NCBI RefSeq assembly: GCF_000010285.1
Contig: NC_010617.1
Span: 1,488,001-1,552,000 of the forward strand
Length of the DNA: 64,000 nt
From: Kocuria rhizophila DC2201
GTDB taxonomy: Bacteria > Actinomycetota > Actinomycetes > Actinomycetales > Micrococcaceae
Direction of reading: 5' to 3'
A model generated the notes under the pieces. It was given only the letters and a program-made list of their open reading frames with translations, was not told the DNA's origin and ran no database searches. Made by a program: the position numbers and the translations under genes. Shown here in pieces: positions 9,158 through 22,522 of this stretch (the first letter of the stretch is position 1; every line of letters begins with the position of its first letter).

Positions 9158-10205
9158 TCAGCGGATGGCCAGTGCCGTGGCGAGGGCCTCCGACGAGCGG
9201 TCCACGGCCTCGCGCAGGGCGCGCACGTCCGGGCCGTGGGACAGCACGTCCCGTGAGGAGTTGGCGAGAACCATGGGCCTGACCTGGGAGAACACCCGTG
9301 CCACCGCGGCGGCGTCGGCGCCTTGGGCCCCGAAGCCCGGGGAAAGAATCGGCCCGCCGAGCCCGCCCAGGTCGATCTCCATCCGCTCCAGGGCGGGGCC
9401 CACGGTGGCTCCGATCACGGCTCCGCACGAGCCCATCCCGCCGGTTTCGGGGGACATCACGATTTGGTCACGATCCCCCGTGTGACGCGCTCCGCCGGGG
9501 TTCCCGGCCGCGGGGGACGACGCCGCCGCGCCCGCTCCCCCGCCCGTGTGCCGGTTCTCCCGCGCCACCGCGGCGAGCACCCCGGCCGCGACCGACCCGG
9601 TGCCGCCCACGTGCTGCACGCTCGCACCCTCCGGGTTGGAGGTCAGCGCGAGCACGAACGTCCCGCGCCCGGTCTGCCGCGCGAGGTCCAGCGCGGGGCG
9701 CAGCGACTCGAAGCCCAGGTACGGGCTCAGTGTCACGGCGTCGGCCGCGAGGGGCGACCCGTCGCTGAGCCAGGCCGAGGCGTAGGCCGCCATCGTGGAG
9801 CCGATGTCACCGCGCTTGGCGTCCGCGATGCTGAGCACTCCCGCGGCGGCGGACTCGGCGAGCACGCGTTCCAGCACGGCGAGGCCCGCCGAGCCGTAGG
9901 CCTCGAACAGGGCCACCTGCGGCTTCAGCGCCGCGGCGTGGCCGGCCGCGGCCTCCACGACCCGCAGGGAGAAGGACTCCAGCCCCTGCGCGGTGCGCGG
10001 CAGCCCCCAGGCGTCGAGCAGCCCCGGGTGGGGGTCGATGCCCACGCACAGCGGGCCCCGCTCGGCCATCGCGCGCTGCAGCCTCGCCCCGAAGGGCTCA
10101 CGCCCGGAACCGGCGGCCGGGCCCCCGCGGTGCGCGGGCGGCGTCGTTGGCTCCGACCCGGCGGCGTCGAGGGGGGTCCCGGCGCTGTGGCGCCCGCGGG
10201 GGGAC

Positions 10206-10213
<8 letters not shown>
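9158..10213 (-). CDS. pyrF: Orotidine 5'-phosphate decarboxylase (type 2)
   Basis: Last step of UMP synthesis. The catalytic motif [14 protein letters not shown] is intact at about residues 128-141, preceded by [11 protein letters not shown] and [17 protein letters not shown] 10213 is supported by AGGAGG 7 nt upstream and overlaps the carB stop by 8 nt. At 351 residues it is well above the usual 270-290: an unconserved N-terminus (about 40 residues) and a Gly/Ala/Ser-rich insert at about residues 222-262, between AAVARENR and GAVIGATVG, account for the excess. The insert carries one copy of the dispersed GACGACGCCGC motif. Active-site residues appear unaffected. Confidence 0.95.
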
Positions 10214-13525
<3,312 letters not shown>

Positions 13526-13526
<1 letters not shown>

Positions 13527-14710
13527 CAGTTGTCTCCTGCTTCCGTGCCGGAGCCCTGCGGGGCCCGGTCCATCATGTCCACAAAACGGTCGAAGAGGTA
13601 CGCGGAGTCGTGGGGTCCCGCGGCGGCCTCGGGGTGGTACTGCACGGAGAACGCGGGGACGTCCTCGCAGCGCAGGCCCTCCACCACGTTGTCGTTGAGG
13701 CCCACGTGGGACACCGTGACGCGCCCGTAGCGCGCCTCGGGCGCGGTGACGGTCTCCCCCACGGGGGCGTCCACCGCGAAGCCGTGGTTATGGGAGGTGA
13801 TCTCCACGGTGCCTGTGGCGAGATCCTTGACGGGCTGGTTGATCCCGCGGTGGCCGAAGGTCAGCTTGTAGGTGCCGAAGCCAAGGGCGCGGCCCAGCAG
13901 CTGGTTGCCGAAGCAGATCCCGAAGAAGGGGATGCGGGCGTCCAGCACCTCGCGCAGCAGGGCCACCTGCTCGTCCGCGGTGGCGGGGTCCCCGGGGCCG
14001 TTGGAGAAGAACACGCCGTCCGGGTCCAGCTCCCGGACCCGGGCGAACGTGGTGTCCGCGGGCAGCACGTGCACGCGCACGCCGCGCTCGGCCAGCCGCT
14101 GCGGGGTCATGGACTTGATGCCCAGGTCCACGGCCACCACGGTGTGCTTCACGGGTGCGTCCCAGCCGTGCTCGGCGGGCTCCACCGTGTAGGTCTCGTC
14201 CGTGCTGACCTGCTCGGCGAGCGCCCGCCCGGCCATCGCGGGCTGCTCCGAGACCAGGCGCACCAGCTCGGGGACGGGCCGTGCGGCGTCGTCGCCGGAG
14301 AAGATCCCCGCGCGCATCGCACCCTTGTCCCGCAGGTGGCGGGTGAGGGCGCGGGTGTCCACGCCCTGGATGCCGGTGACGCCCTGGGCGTCGAGCTCCT
14401 CGTCGAGGGTGCGCTCGCTGCGCCAGTTGGAGGGCCGGCGCGCGGGGTCCCGCACTACGAAGCCGTTGACCCAGATCCTCCGGGACTCCATGTCCTCGGT
14501 GTTCACCCCGGTGTTGCCGATGTGCGGGGCGGTCTGGACCACGATCTGACCCGCGTAGGAGGGATCGGTGAGGGTCTCCTGGTAGCCGGTCATCCCGGTG
14601 GCGAAGACGGCCTCCCCGAGGGCGGTGCCGGGGGCTCCCCAGGCGCGGCCGTCGAAGACCGTGCCGTCCTCGAGGACCAGGACGGCCGGTCGGATCCGTG
14701 GTGAGTTCAT
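13526..14710 (-). CDS. carA: Carbamoyl-phosphate synthase small (glutaminase) subunit
   Basis: Hydrolyses glutamine and passes ammonia to CarB. The class I amidotransferase triad is visible: nucleophile in [15 protein letters not shown], histidine in [14 protein letters not shown]. The N-terminal domain begins [20 protein letters not shown] 14710 is preceded by AAAGGAG; the reading frame stays open further upstream but without conserved sequence. 394 residues, normal size. It follows the PH-like gene after a 65-nt gap. Confidence 0.98.
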
Positions 14711-14775
14711 CGCGAACTCCTTTCGTTGAGCAGGTGTCGTTAAGCGTGCGGGGCGGCGGGCCCGGCACGGGGGTC

Positions 14776-15270
14776 TCACGCGGTCAGCAGGGCCGACGCC
14801 GCGTCCTCCAGTTCGTGGGATCCCTCGCCCGAGCGGGCGCGGAAGCCGGTGTCCACGCGGGTGTCCCCGAGGTCCCAGGTGAGCACCACGAGCCCGTCGC
14901 GCTCCACGAACTTGCCCACCATCCCGGAGGCGGTGGACACGGCGCGAAGGTCACGGCGCGGGATGAACACGTCCGGGGCGCCCTGGCGGTTGATGAACAC
15001 CCCGTCCGGGGCCACCACGGCCTCGGCGTTGGTGCGCACCCCCAGCCCGTGGCGCGCGATGCGCTCGAGCGGCTGGTCGGTGTAGGTGGTGACCACGTAC
15101 ATCCCGTCCACGCGGGTGCTCGCGCGGCTCATGATGTCCTGTGGTGCGGGGGTCAGCTCGGAGACCCCCGCCTGGCGTCGCACGCGGCCCCGCCAGCCCC
15201 ACCAGAGCAGGGCGAAGAGCACCACCACGAGCGCGGCGGTGAGCAGGGTGGGCACGAGCTTGTCCGACAT
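14776..15270 (-). CDS. Membrane-anchored PH-like domain protein of the pyrimidine operon
   Basis: A 164-residue protein with one N-terminal transmembrane helix ([20 protein letters not shown]), a basic stop-transfer segment (RGRVRRQ) and a cytosolic beta-rich domain ([20 protein letters not shown], then a strand pair [15 protein letters not shown]). It occupies the position of Rv1382, an uncharacterised membrane protein between pyrC and carA in mycobacteria, so the link with the operon is old. ATG 15270 fits the AAAGG ribosome site better than the in-frame GTG at 15279. Function is unknown; a scaffold or regulator of the CarA/PyrC step is only a guess. Confidence 0.8.
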   Translation of the reverse strand: MSDKLVPTLLTAALVVVLFALLWWGWRGRVRRQAGVSELTPAPQDIMSRASTRVDGMYVVTTYTDQPLERIARHGLGVRTNAEAVVAPDGVFINRQGAPDVFIPRRDLRAVSTASGMVGKFVERDGLVVLTWDLGDTRVDTGFRARSGEGSHELEDAASALLTA

Positions 15271-15303
15271 GGGGGACACGACCTTTCGGGAGGGCTGCGG
15301 GGA

Positions 15304-16614
15304 TCAGCGGGCCAGGGGTGTGGCCAGCTCCCCGTCGCGGACCACCGGGTGGCCGCGGTAGAACGTGGCGCGCACCGCGCCCGGCAGGGTCATCCCCCGG
15401 TACGGGCTGTTGCGGGCCTTGGACGCGTGTCGCGAGGGGTCCACGGGCGTGGCCCCGGTGGGGTCCCACAGCACGATGTTGGCAGGGGCGCCGGGTGCCA
15501 GCTCCCGGCCCTGGTCCGTCAGCCCCAGGATCTCCGCCGGGCGGCGGGACATGATCTGGGCGACGCGCTGCCACCCGATCAGCCCGGTGTCCACCAGGGT
15601 GTGCTGGACCACGGCCAGGGCGGTCTCCAGCCCGGTCATCCCGTGGGCCGCCCAGGACCACTCGCACTCCTTGTCCTCGGCGGTGTGCGGGGCGTGGTCC
15701 GTGCCGATCACGTCGATCGTGCCTTCTGCCACGGCCCGGCGCAGGGCCTGGACGTCCTCGTCCGTGCGCAGCGGCGGGTTGACCTTGTACACGGGGTCGA
15801 AGGTGCGCACCAGCTCGTCCGTGAGCAGCAGGTGGTGGGGGGTGGCCTCGGCCGTGACCGTCACCCCGCGCTCCTTGGCCCACCGCACGATTTCCACGGA
15901 CCCGGCCGTGGAGAGGTGGCAGATGTGCAGTCGGGAGTCCACGTGCTGGGCCAGCAGCACGTCCCGGGCGATGATCGCCTCCTCGGCCACGGCGGGCCAG
16001 CCGGCGAGGCCGAGGTCCGCGGAGACCGCGCCCTCGTTCATCTGCGCGCCCTCGGTCAGCCGGGGCTCCTGGGCGTGCTGGGCGATGATGCCGTCGAAGG
16101 CCTTGACGTACTCCAGGGCCCGGCGCATCAGCACGGGGTCGTGCACGCACTTGCCGTCGTCGGAGAACATCCGCACCGCGGCGCGGGACTCCGCCATGGC
16201 CCGGATCTCGGCCAGCCGCTCGCCCTCCAGTCCCACGGTCACCGCGCCCACCGGGTGCACGTCCGCCCAGCCGGCGTCCCGGCCCAGCTGCCACACCTGC
16301 TCGACCACGCCGGCGGTGTCCGCCACGGGGTTCGAGTTGGCCATCGCGAACACGGCGGTGTAGCCGCCCCGGGCCGCGGCGCGGGTGCCGGTCTCCACGG
16401 TCTCGGCGTCCTCGCGGCCGGGCTCCCGCAGGTGGGTGTGCATGTCCACGAGTCCGGGCAGGGCGATCAGCCCCGTGGCGTCGATGACCTCGGCGTCCTC
16501 GGGGACGTCCAGGGAGCCGGGGGCGCCCACGGCGGTGACGGTCCCGTCCACCACGAGCAGGTCCGAGGGGTCCCCGCCCTCGGGGCGGGCGTTGCTGATC
16601 AGGTAGGTGCTCAT
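15304..16614 (-). CDS. pyrC: Dihydroorotase
   Basis: Cyclises carbamoyl aspartate to dihydroorotate. Metal ligands are visible in VDMHTHLREPG and in GTDHAPHTAEDK; the lysine/histidine region AEATPHHLLLTDE is also present, as in class I dihydroorotases. 436 residues from ATG 16614, which lies 8 nt past the pyrB stop. A longer frame upstream lacks conserved sequence. It is flanked by pyrB and the PH-like membrane gene. Confidence 0.97.
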   Translation of the reverse strand: MSTYLISNARPEGGDPSDLLVVDGTVTAVGAPGSLDVPEDAEVIDATGLIALPGLVDMHTHLREPGREDAETVETGTRAAARGGYTAVFAMANSNPVADTAGVVEQVWQLGRDAGWADVHPVGAVTVGLEGERLAEIRAMAESRAAVRMFSDDGKCVHDPVLMRRALEYVKAFDGIIAQHAQEPRLTEGAQMNEGAVSADLGLAGWPAVAEEAIIARDVLLAQHVDSRLHICHLSTAGSVEIVRWAKERGVTVTAEATPHHLLLTDELVRTFDPVYKVNPPLRTDEDVQALRRAVAEGTIDVIGTDHAPHTAEDKECEWSWAAHGMTGLETALAVVQHTLVDTGLIGWQRVAQIMSRRPAEILGLTDQGRELAPGAPANIVLWDPTGATPVDPSRHASKARNSPYRGMTLPGAVRATFYRGHPVVRDGELATPLAR

Positions 16615-16621
16615 GAGGACC

Positions 16622-17605
16622 TCAGTTCTCGCTCGGGTTCGGGGAGCTCTCGTCACCGGAGAGCAGCAGGAAGAGGACGGCCATGCGCACGGACACGCCG
16701 TTGGCCACCTGCTCCAGCACGGTGGAGCGCGGGGAGTCCGCGGCCTCGGAGGAGATCTCCAGACCGCGGTTCATGGGCCCGGGGTGCATGAACACCGTGG
16801 GCGCGCCCGCCTCCTCCAGGCGCCGCACGCGCTGGGCGGTCAGCCCCCAGCCGCGCGTGTACTCCGCCTCGCTCGGGAAGAACGCGGCGTTCATACGCTC
16901 GCGCTGCAGGCGCAGCATCATCACGGCGTCCGGGGCCTCGGCCAGCACGGCGTCGAGGTCGTAGCTGACCTCGCACGGCCAGCCGGTCAGGGCCACGGGC
17001 AGCAGCGTGGGAGGGGCCACCAGGGTCACACGGGCGCCCAGGGTGCTCAGCAACCACACGTTGGAGCGGGCCACGCGGGAGTGCAGCACGTCCCCCACGA
17101 TCACCACGTGCATGTCCTCCAGGTCCATCCCGGTGCTCGCGACGCCCGTGGCGCGCGAGCGCACCCGGCGCAGGGTCATGGCGTCCAGCAGGGCCTGGGT
17201 GGGGTGGGCGTGCTTGCCGTCCCCGGCGTTGACCACGGCGGCGTCGATCCACCCGGAGTCCGCGAGCTGCTGCGGGGCGCCCGAGGAGCCGTGGCGGATC
17301 ACCACGGCGTCCGCGCTCATGGCCATCAGCGTCTGGGCGGTGTCCTTCAGGGACTCGCCCTTGGACACCGAGGAGCCCTTGGCGGAGAAGTTGATCACGT
17401 CCGCGCTGAGCCGCTTCGCGGCGGTCTCGAACGAGATCCGGGTGCGGGTGGAGTCCTCGAAGAACAGGTTCACCACGGTGCGCCCGCGCAGCGCGGGCAG
17501 CTTCTTGACTTCGCGCGAGGACACGGCGGCCATCTGGTCCGCGGTGTCCAGGATCCGCACGGCGTCCGCGTACGAGAGGTCGGTGGTGCTCAGCAGGTGC
17601 TTCAC
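16622..17605 (-). CDS. pyrB: Aspartate carbamoyltransferase catalytic subunit
   Basis: Condenses carbamoyl phosphate with aspartate. The carbamoyl-phosphate loop [13 protein letters not shown] and the region [16 protein letters not shown] are intact. No pyrI regulatory subunit is nearby, as usual in actinobacteria, where feedback control is exerted differently. I chose GTG 17605 because it overlaps the pyrR stop as GTGA and has GGTGAG about 6 nt upstream; GTG 17611 is an alternative adding two residues. Confidence 0.97.
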   Translation of the reverse strand: MKHLLSTTDLSYADAVRILDTADQMAAVSSREVKKLPALRGRTVVNLFFEDSTRTRISFETAAKRLSADVINFSAKGSSVSKGESLKDTAQTLMAMSADAVVIRHGSSGAPQQLADSGWIDAAVVNAGDGKHAHPTQALLDAMTLRRVRSRATGVASTGMDLEDMHVVIVGDVLHSRVARSNVWLLSTLGARVTLVAPPTLLPVALTGWPCEVSYDLDAVLAEAPDAVMMLRLQRERMNAAFFPSEAEYTRGWGLTAQRVRRLEEAGAPTVFMHPGPMNRGLEISSEAADSPRSTVLEQVANGVSVRMAVLFLLLSGDESSPNPSEN

Positions 17606-18285
17606 GCGCACTCACCGTCCCGTCCACGAGCGGCGGACGACGCCGCACGGCCGGGTGAGCGGGCGACGTCGGCGTCGGAGGTCACGGGCGCGTCGATGAC
17701 CACGCAGTCCTCGTGGCCGGTGGCCCGCGGTTGGGGATCGGTCTCACGCAGCAGCACCCGCACCTTCTCGCGGGAGGACGTGGGCAGGTTCTTGCCCACG
17801 TGGTCCGCGCGGATGGGCAGCTCCCGGTGGCCCCGGTCCACGAGCACCGCGAGGCGCACCACGTCCGGGCGGCCCACGTCCACGAGGGCGTCCAGGGCCG
17901 CGCGGATGGTGCGCCCGGAGCACAGGACGTCGTCCACGAGCACCACGGTGCGCCCGTCGATCCCGGACTCGGGGATGAGCGTGGGCTGCGGGGTGCGGGC
18001 GGGGTTCCTGCGGAGGTCGTCCCGGTACATGGTGATGTCCAGCTGGCCCGTGGCCGTGGCGGCGTGGAAGCCGGCGTCGATCTGCTCGAGGCGGGCGGCC
18101 AGGCGCTGTGCGAGCGGGTAGCCGCGGCGGGCGATGCCCAGCAGCACGAGGTTCTCGGAGCCGCGGTTGGACTCCAGGATCTCGTGGGCGATCCGGGACA
18201 GGGCCCGGTCGATGTCGGATGTCGAGAGGATCACGCGGGAGGTGGAGTCCTCCTGGGTCCGCTCGGCGTGTTCGGGCACGCTCAC
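17602..18285 (-). CDS. pyrR: Bifunctional pyr operon regulator / uracil phosphoribosyltransferase
   Basis: Binds pyr mRNA in response to UMP and also has uracil phosphoribosyltransferase activity. The PRPP loop [18 protein letters not shown] is intact and the MYRDDL segment is conserved. GTG 18285 is preceded by AAGGAGG at good spacing. The C-terminus carries an extra Ala/Arg/Ser-rich tail of about 25 residues, including one dispersed GACGACGCCGC copy. It heads the pyr operon, so it probably controls its own translation or transcription from the short leader. Confidence 0.96.
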   Translation of the reverse strand: MSVPEHAERTQEDSTSRVILSTSDIDRALSRIAHEILESNRGSENLVLLGIARRGYPLAQRLAARLEQIDAGFHAATATGQLDITMYRDDLRRNPARTPQPTLIPESGIDGRTVVLVDDVLCSGRTIRAALDALVDVGRPDVVRLAVLVDRGHRELPIRADHVGKNLPTSSREKVRVLLRETDPQPRATGHEDCVVIDAPVTSDADVARSPGRAASSAARGRDGECA

Positions 18286-18322
18286 GTGCCGCCTCCTTCC
18301 CCGCCTCACGGGACGGAATTTA
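18286..18322 (-). promoter_or_regulatory. Candidate pyrR promoter and short leader
   Basis: On the minus strand a TAAATT -10-like hexamer (18317-18322) lies 31 nt before the GTG start. It is followed by a small hairpin, CCCG TGAGG CGGG, and then the AAGGAGG ribosome site. A leader this short has no room for an antiterminator/terminator pair, so PyrR would have to act at translation initiation, as proposed for mycobacteria. The -35 match (TTCAGG) is poor and PyrR binding is inferred. Confidence 0.35.
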
Positions 18323-18361
18323 AAGGGTGCGATCGTTTCCTGAAGCTACCACACACGAAGA

Positions 18362-18392
18362 ACCCCGGTCCGTGGCGCGCACGAACCGGGGT
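18362..18392 (-). terminator. Terminator between nusB and pyrR
   Basis: Arms ACCCCGGT (18362-18369) and ACCGGGGT (18385-18392) around a 15-nt loop. On the minus strand it is followed by TCTTCGTGTG. It lies just after the nusB stop and separates the aro-efp-nusB transcript from the pyr operon. Confidence 0.8.
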
Positions 18393-18399
18393 CGGGGCC

Positions 18400-18816
18400 T
18401 CAGTCGTCCAGCAGGGACGGCTTGACCTTCTGCAGCCGCCCCAGCAGACCGTTGACGAAGCGCGGTGAGTCGTCGGTGGACAGCTGCCGGGTCACGGCCA
18501 CCGCCTCGGCCACGGCCACGCCGTCCGGGATCTCGCTGTTGTACAGCAGCTCCCACGCGCCCACGCGCAGCGCGTTGCGGTCCACCGCGGGCATCCGCCC
18601 GAGGGCCCAGCCCTGCGAGTAGGTCTCCAGGAACTCGTCGATGTCCTCGCGGCGCTCGTCCACGCCCTCGAGGATCTCCACGGTGTACGGGTTGATGGGC
18701 GAGGACGAGTTCTCGCGGCGGCGCACCAGGGCGTCACGCACGGACTCGTTGCGCTGCTCGGCCTCGAAGAGGATCTCGACGGCGCGCACCCGCGCCTTGC
18801 TGCGTGCCCCGCTCAC
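18400..18816 (-). CDS. nusB: Transcription antitermination protein NusB
   Basis: Binds boxA RNA with NusE (S10) to promote rRNA antitermination. 138 residues, normal length, all-helical pattern, with conserved [21 protein letters not shown] and the C-terminal FVNGLLGRL. Its GTG overlaps the efp stop as GTGA, giving the usual efp-nusB pair. A terminator follows. Confidence 0.96.
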   Translation of the reverse strand: MSGARSKARVRAVEILFEAEQRNESVRDALVRRRENSSSPINPYTVEILEGVDERREDIDEFLETYSQGWALGRMPAVDRNALRVGAWELLYNSEIPDGVAVAEAVAVTRQLSTDDSPRFVNGLLGRLQKVKPSLLDD

Positions 18817-19376
18817 TCGTTGACGCGTCCCAGGTAGTCACCGGTGCGGGTGTCCACCTTGACCTTGGTGCCCTGCTCGAGGAACAGGGGGACCTGGATC
18901 TGGTAGCCGGTCTCCACGGTGGCCGGCTTGGTGCCGCCCGTGGAGCGGTCGCCCTGAAGACCGGGCTCGGTGTAGGTGATCTCCAGCACCACCGACGGCG
19001 GCATCTCGATGTAGAGCGGCGCGCCCTCGTGGATGGCCACGGTCACGTTCTGGTTCTCGAGCATGAAGTTGGCGGCGTCGCCGACCACCACACCGGGCAC
19101 GGTGATCTGGTCGTACGTGGAGTTGTCCATGAAGACGTAGTCGTCGCCGTCCTGGTACAGGTACTGGTACTCGCTGCGGTCCACCGTGGCCGTCTCGATC
19201 TTGGCACCGGCATTGAACGTCTTGTCCACCACCTTGCCGCTGGTCACGTTGCGCAGCTTGGTGCGCACGAACGCGCCACCCTTGCCGGGCTTGACGTGCT
19301 GGAACTCGATGGTCTGCCAGAGGTTGCCGTCGAGCTTGAGGATGGTGCCGTTCTTGATGTCGTTGCTGGTTGCCAC
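18813..19376 (-). CDS. efp: Elongation factor P
   Basis: Rescues ribosomes stalled at polyproline. 187 residues from GTG 19376, the standard length. The loop that reaches the peptidyl-transferase centre reads KPGKGGAF, with lysine at the tip. The three beta-barrel domains are recognisable ([48 protein letters not shown]). I see no epmA/epmB-type modification genes nearby. Many proteins in this window are Ala/Pro-rich, so EF-P demand may be high. Confidence 0.97.
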   Translation of the reverse strand: MATSNDIKNGTILKLDGNLWQTIEFQHVKPGKGGAFVRTKLRNVTSGKVVDKTFNAGAKIETATVDRSEYQYLYQDGDDYVFMDNSTYDQITVPGVVVGDAANFMLENQNVTVAIHEGAPLYIEMPPSVVLEITYTEPGLQGDRSTGGTKPATVETGYQIQVPLFLEQGTKVKVDTRTGDYLGRVNE

Positions 19377-19470
19377 GGTGTCACTTTCTCGTCGGGTACG
19401 TCGCCGCACTGGGTCCGGCTCGTGGAGCCGGGCCAGTCTACCGCGTGCGGCCGGATCCCCCGGTGCGGGG

Positions 19471-19495
19471 GTGCGGGCCCCGCAGGGCCCCGCAC
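19471..19495 (-). terminator. Terminator downstream of aroB
   Basis: GC hairpin with arms GTGCGGGCCC (19471-19480) and GGGCCCCGCAC (19485-19495), a 4-nt loop and one bulged base, directly after the aroB stop on the minus strand. No U-tract. Confidence 0.65.
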
Positions 19496-19496
19496 G

Positions 19497-20582
19497 TCAG
19501 TCCGCGATCTCCTGGTAGCACGCGAACAGGATCGCGGGGTCCGGGACCTCCATGATGCGCGGCGCGGCGATCCGGTCCAGGACCACGAAGCGCAGCAGGT
19601 TGCCGCGGGTCTTCTTGTCCCGCTTCATGACCTCCAGCAGCCTGGGCCACTGGTCGGCGCGGTACGAGACTGGCAGCCCCAGGGAGGTGAGGATCTCGCG
19701 GTGCAGGGCCACGACGTCGTCGGAGAGGGTTCCGGCCGCGCGCCCCAGCTCTGCCGCGAAGACCATACCCACCGAGACCGCCGCGCCGTGGCGCCACTGG
19801 TAGCGCTCGTTGTGCTCGATCGCGTGGCCCAGGGTGTGGCCGTAGTTCAGGTACTCACGCCGCCCGGACTCGCGCAGGTCCGAGGAGACCACCTCCGCCT
19901 TGACGCGCACGCTGCGCTCCACAAGCTCGCGCACCACGGCCGAGGAGCTGTCCCGGACCTCGGCGGGATGCTCCTGGATCAGGGTGAGGATCTGCGGGTC
20001 CGCGATGAACCCGCACTTGACCACCTCGGCCATGCCCGTGAGCAGCTCGTTCTCGGGCAGGGTGGCCAGTGAGTCGAGGTCGCACACCACCGCGGCCGGC
20101 GGGTGGAAAGCGCCCACCAGGTTCTTGCCCTCGGCCGTGTTGATCCCGGTCTTGCCGCCCACCGCGGCGTCCACCATGCCCAGCAGCGTGGTGGGCAGGT
20201 GGAGCACCCGCACACCGCGCAGCCACGTGGCGGCCACGAAGCCCGCGAGGTCCGAGACCGCGCCGCCGCCCACGGAGACCACGGCGTCCGTGCGCGTGAA
20301 GTCGGACTGGCCCATGATCTGCCAGCAGAAGGCCGCCACCTCCACGCGCTTGCCCTCCTCCGCGTCCGGGATCTCCGCCACGAAGCTCTGGATCCCGGCG
20401 GCGCGCAGATTCTCCTGGACCACGTCGCCCGTCGCGCGCAGGGCACGAGGGTGGATGATCAGCACCTTCTTGACGCGCTCCCCCAGCAGCTCGGGGACGC
20501 GGCCGAGCAGGCCGTTGCCCACCAGGACGTCGTACTGGTTCTCGGGGGTGTCCCCGCGCACGGGGATCACGGTCTCGTTCAT
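19497..20582 (-). CDS. aroB: 3-dehydroquinate synthase
   Basis: Second step of the shikimate pathway, NAD+ and metal dependent. The NAD-binding segment VSVGGGAVSDLAGFVAATW and the metal-site HTLGHAIEHNERYQWRHG are both present. 361 residues, normal length. ATG 20582 overlaps the aroK stop as ATGA. Confidence 0.97.
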   Translation of the reverse strand: MNETVIPVRGDTPENQYDVLVGNGLLGRVPELLGERVKKVLIIHPRALRATGDVVQENLRAAGIQSFVAEIPDAEEGKRVEVAAFCWQIMGQSDFTRTDAVVSVGGGAVSDLAGFVAATWLRGVRVLHLPTTLLGMVDAAVGGKTGINTAEGKNLVGAFHPPAAVVCDLDSLATLPENELLTGMAEVVKCGFIADPQILTLIQEHPAEVRDSSSAVVRELVERSVRVKAEVVSSDLRESGRREYLNYGHTLGHAIEHNERYQWRHGAAVSVGMVFAAELGRAAGTLSDDVVALHREILTSLGLPVSYRADQWPRLLEVMKRDKKTRGNLLRFVVLDRIAAPRIMEVPDPAILFACYQEIAD

Positions 20583-21136
20583 GCGGTGCGGTCCTCTTCG
20601 GTTGCGGGCTGCCCGGGCGCGTCCAGCGCGGCGTGCAGCTGGTGGGCGATCTGCGCGACGGTGCGCGGGGCGCGTCCGTCCAGGGTGATGGTGGCGAGAC
20701 GCTCGAACGTCCCGCGGCGCTCGGCCATGATCCGGGTCCACCGCGCCTCGGGGTCCGGCTGCAGCATGGGCCGGGTGGTGTTGCCCCGGATGCGGGGGCG
20801 CACCGTGTCCAGGTCCACCTCCAGGTAGGCCACCGTGCGCCCCTCGATCAGCAGCTGCACGAGGGGGGACATCGGTGCTCCCCCGCCCAGGGAGATCACG
20901 CAGCGCTCGTTGCGGGGGTCGTCCAGCAGCTCGGCCACCACCTCGGCCTCGATGCGGCGGAACTCCGCCTCACCGCGCGCACGGAAGAGAGCGGGGATGG
21001 GCCCGTGGCGGGACTCGATCACGCGGTCGGTGTCTACGTGCCGTAGGCCGTGGTGGGTGGACATGTACTGGGCCACGCGGGACTTGCCGGCGGCCATGGG
21101 CCCGATCAGCACCACCGGCAGCGCCGCACCGCTCAC
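20579..21136 (-). CDS. aroK: Shikimate kinase
   Basis: Phosphorylates shikimate. P-loop [12 protein letters not shown], shikimate-binding DTDRVIESR, and the SLGGGAP segment are all in place. 185 residues from GTG 21136, which overlaps the aroC stop as GTGA; upstream in-frame sequence is Arg/Gly-rich and lies within aroC, so it is rejected. Coupled to aroC and aroB in an aroC-aroK-aroB block. Confidence 0.96.
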   Translation of the reverse strand: MSGAALPVVLIGPMAAGKSRVAQYMSTHHGLRHVDTDRVIESRHGPIPALFRARGEAEFRRIEAEVVAELLDDPRNERCVISLGGGAPMSPLVQLLIEGRTVAYLEVDLDTVRPRIRGNTTRPMLQPDPEARWTRIMAERRGTFERLATITLDGRAPRTVAQIAHQLHAALDAPGQPATEEDRTA

Positions 21137-22383
21137 GAGAGGTCCCCGCGCACCTCGTCCAGTGCCGCCAGCGCGGCCGGGTCCGCGAGCTCGGGCGAGG
21201 TGCGTAGCGACTCGGGGATGCCCGCGAGGTAGGAGTCCCGGTTGCGCACGAGCTCCGCGACGGAGTCCCCGCCGAACTTCTCGAGCGCGGCCTCCGCGAG
21301 CACGAGCGCCACCATGGCCTCGGCCACGACGCCCGCGGCCGGCACCGCGCACACGTCCGAGCGCTGGTGGTGGGCACGGGCGGGCTCACCGGTGGCCACG
21401 TCCACGGTGTGCAGCGAGCGGGGCACCGTGGCAATGGGCTTCATGGCCGCGCGCACCCGCAGCAGGTCACCCGTGGACATCCCGCCCTCGATGCCACCGG
21501 CCCGGTTGGACACGCGGTGCACGGAGCCGTCGGCGCGCAGGGTCTCGTCGTGGGCCAGGGACCCCGGACGCTGCGCAGTGCGGAAGCCGTCCCCGACCTC
21601 CACGCCCTTGATCGCCTGGATGCCCATCAGCGCCCCGGCCAGCCGGGAATCCAGCCGCCGGTCCCAGTGGACGTACGAGCCGAGCCCCGGGGGCATCCCC
21701 TCGGCCAGCACCTCCACGACGCCGCCCAGGGTCTCCCCCGCCTTGTGCGCGGCGTCCACCGCGGCCACCATGGCCGCGGACGTCTCCGCGTCGAAGCAGC
21801 GCAGCGGGTCGGCGTCGAGGGCGGGGACGTCCTGCGGTCCGGGCAGCGGAGCGCCCTCGGGCACGGCCACCTCGGCCACCGCGGTGGTGTGCGAGACCAG
21901 GCGCACGCCCAGCGCCGCGAGGATCTGGGAGGCGACCACGCCGAGGGCAACCCGCGTGGCCGTCTCACGCGCGGACGCGCGCTCGAGCACCGGACGGGCC
22001 TCGTCGAAACCGTACTTCTGCATGCCCGTGAGGTCCGCGTGGCCCGGACGCGGCCGGGTCAGCGGTGCGTTGCGGGCCCTGCCCTCGAGAACCTGCGGGT
22101 CCACGGGGTCCGAGCTCATGACGTCCTGCCACTTGGGCCACTCGGTGTTGGCGATCTCGATGGCCACCGGCCCGCCCTGCGTGAGACCGTGGCGCACACC
22201 GCCGAGGATCCGCACGCGGTCCTGCTCGAACTTCATCCGGGCACCGCGCCCGTAGCCCAGCCTCCGGCGCGCCAGGGCGTCCTGGACCATCCCGGTGGTC
22301 AGTTCCACACCGGCGGGCACGCCCTCGACGATCCCCACGAGCGCCTCGCCGTGGGACTCTCCGGCCGTGAGCCAACGCAACAT
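21133..22383 (-). CDS. aroC: Chorismate synthase
   Basis: Converts EPSP to chorismate with reduced FMN. 416 residues with the N-terminal [20 protein letters not shown] and the C-terminal signature [17 protein letters not shown]. The conserved region [21 protein letters not shown] is intact. It opens the coupled aroC-aroK-aroB run; a hairpin lies 20 nt upstream of its ATG. Confidence 0.98.
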   Translation of the reverse strand: MLRWLTAGESHGEALVGIVEGVPAGVELTTGMVQDALARRRLGYGRGARMKFEQDRVRILGGVRHGLTQGGPVAIEIANTEWPKWQDVMSSDPVDPQVLEGRARNAPLTRPRPGHADLTGMQKYGFDEARPVLERASARETATRVALGVVASQILAALGVRLVSHTTAVAEVAVPEGAPLPGPQDVPALDADPLRCFDAETSAAMVAAVDAAHKAGETLGGVVEVLAEGMPPGLGSYVHWDRRLDSRLAGALMGIQAIKGVEVGDGFRTAQRPGSLAHDETLRADGSVHRVSNRAGGIEGGMSTGDLLRVRAAMKPIATVPRSLHTVDVATGEPARAHHQRSDVCAVPAAGVVAEAMVALVLAEAALEKFGGDSVAELVRNRDSYLAGIPESLRTSPELADPAALAALDEVRGDLS

Positions 22384-22403
22384 CCTGCACTCCAGTCCTC
22401 AGC

Positions 22404-22422
22404 GGGGATCGCGCGGATCCCC
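22404..22422 (-). terminator. Small hairpin between aroE and aroC
   Basis: Perfect 7-bp stem GGGGATC / GATCCCC (22404-22410, 22416-22422) with a 5-nt loop, in the 139-nt spacer. It is short and lacks a T-tract, so it may only pause or partly terminate transcription before aroC. Confidence 0.4.
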
Positions 22423-22522
22423 TGTGGTCAATTCCTGCGCCGGGCCCTCCCGCGCCTCGCGCCTCGCCGGCTCCTGCGTCCGACCGGCACCGCACGCGGG
22501 AGCCGTGACGAGCGCACCGGGC

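Noticed and set aside
19377-19496. Missing aroQ and pepQ between aroB and efp as a deletion
   Set aside because: Absence from this location is visible, but the genes could be elsewhere in the genome, so no claim of loss is made.
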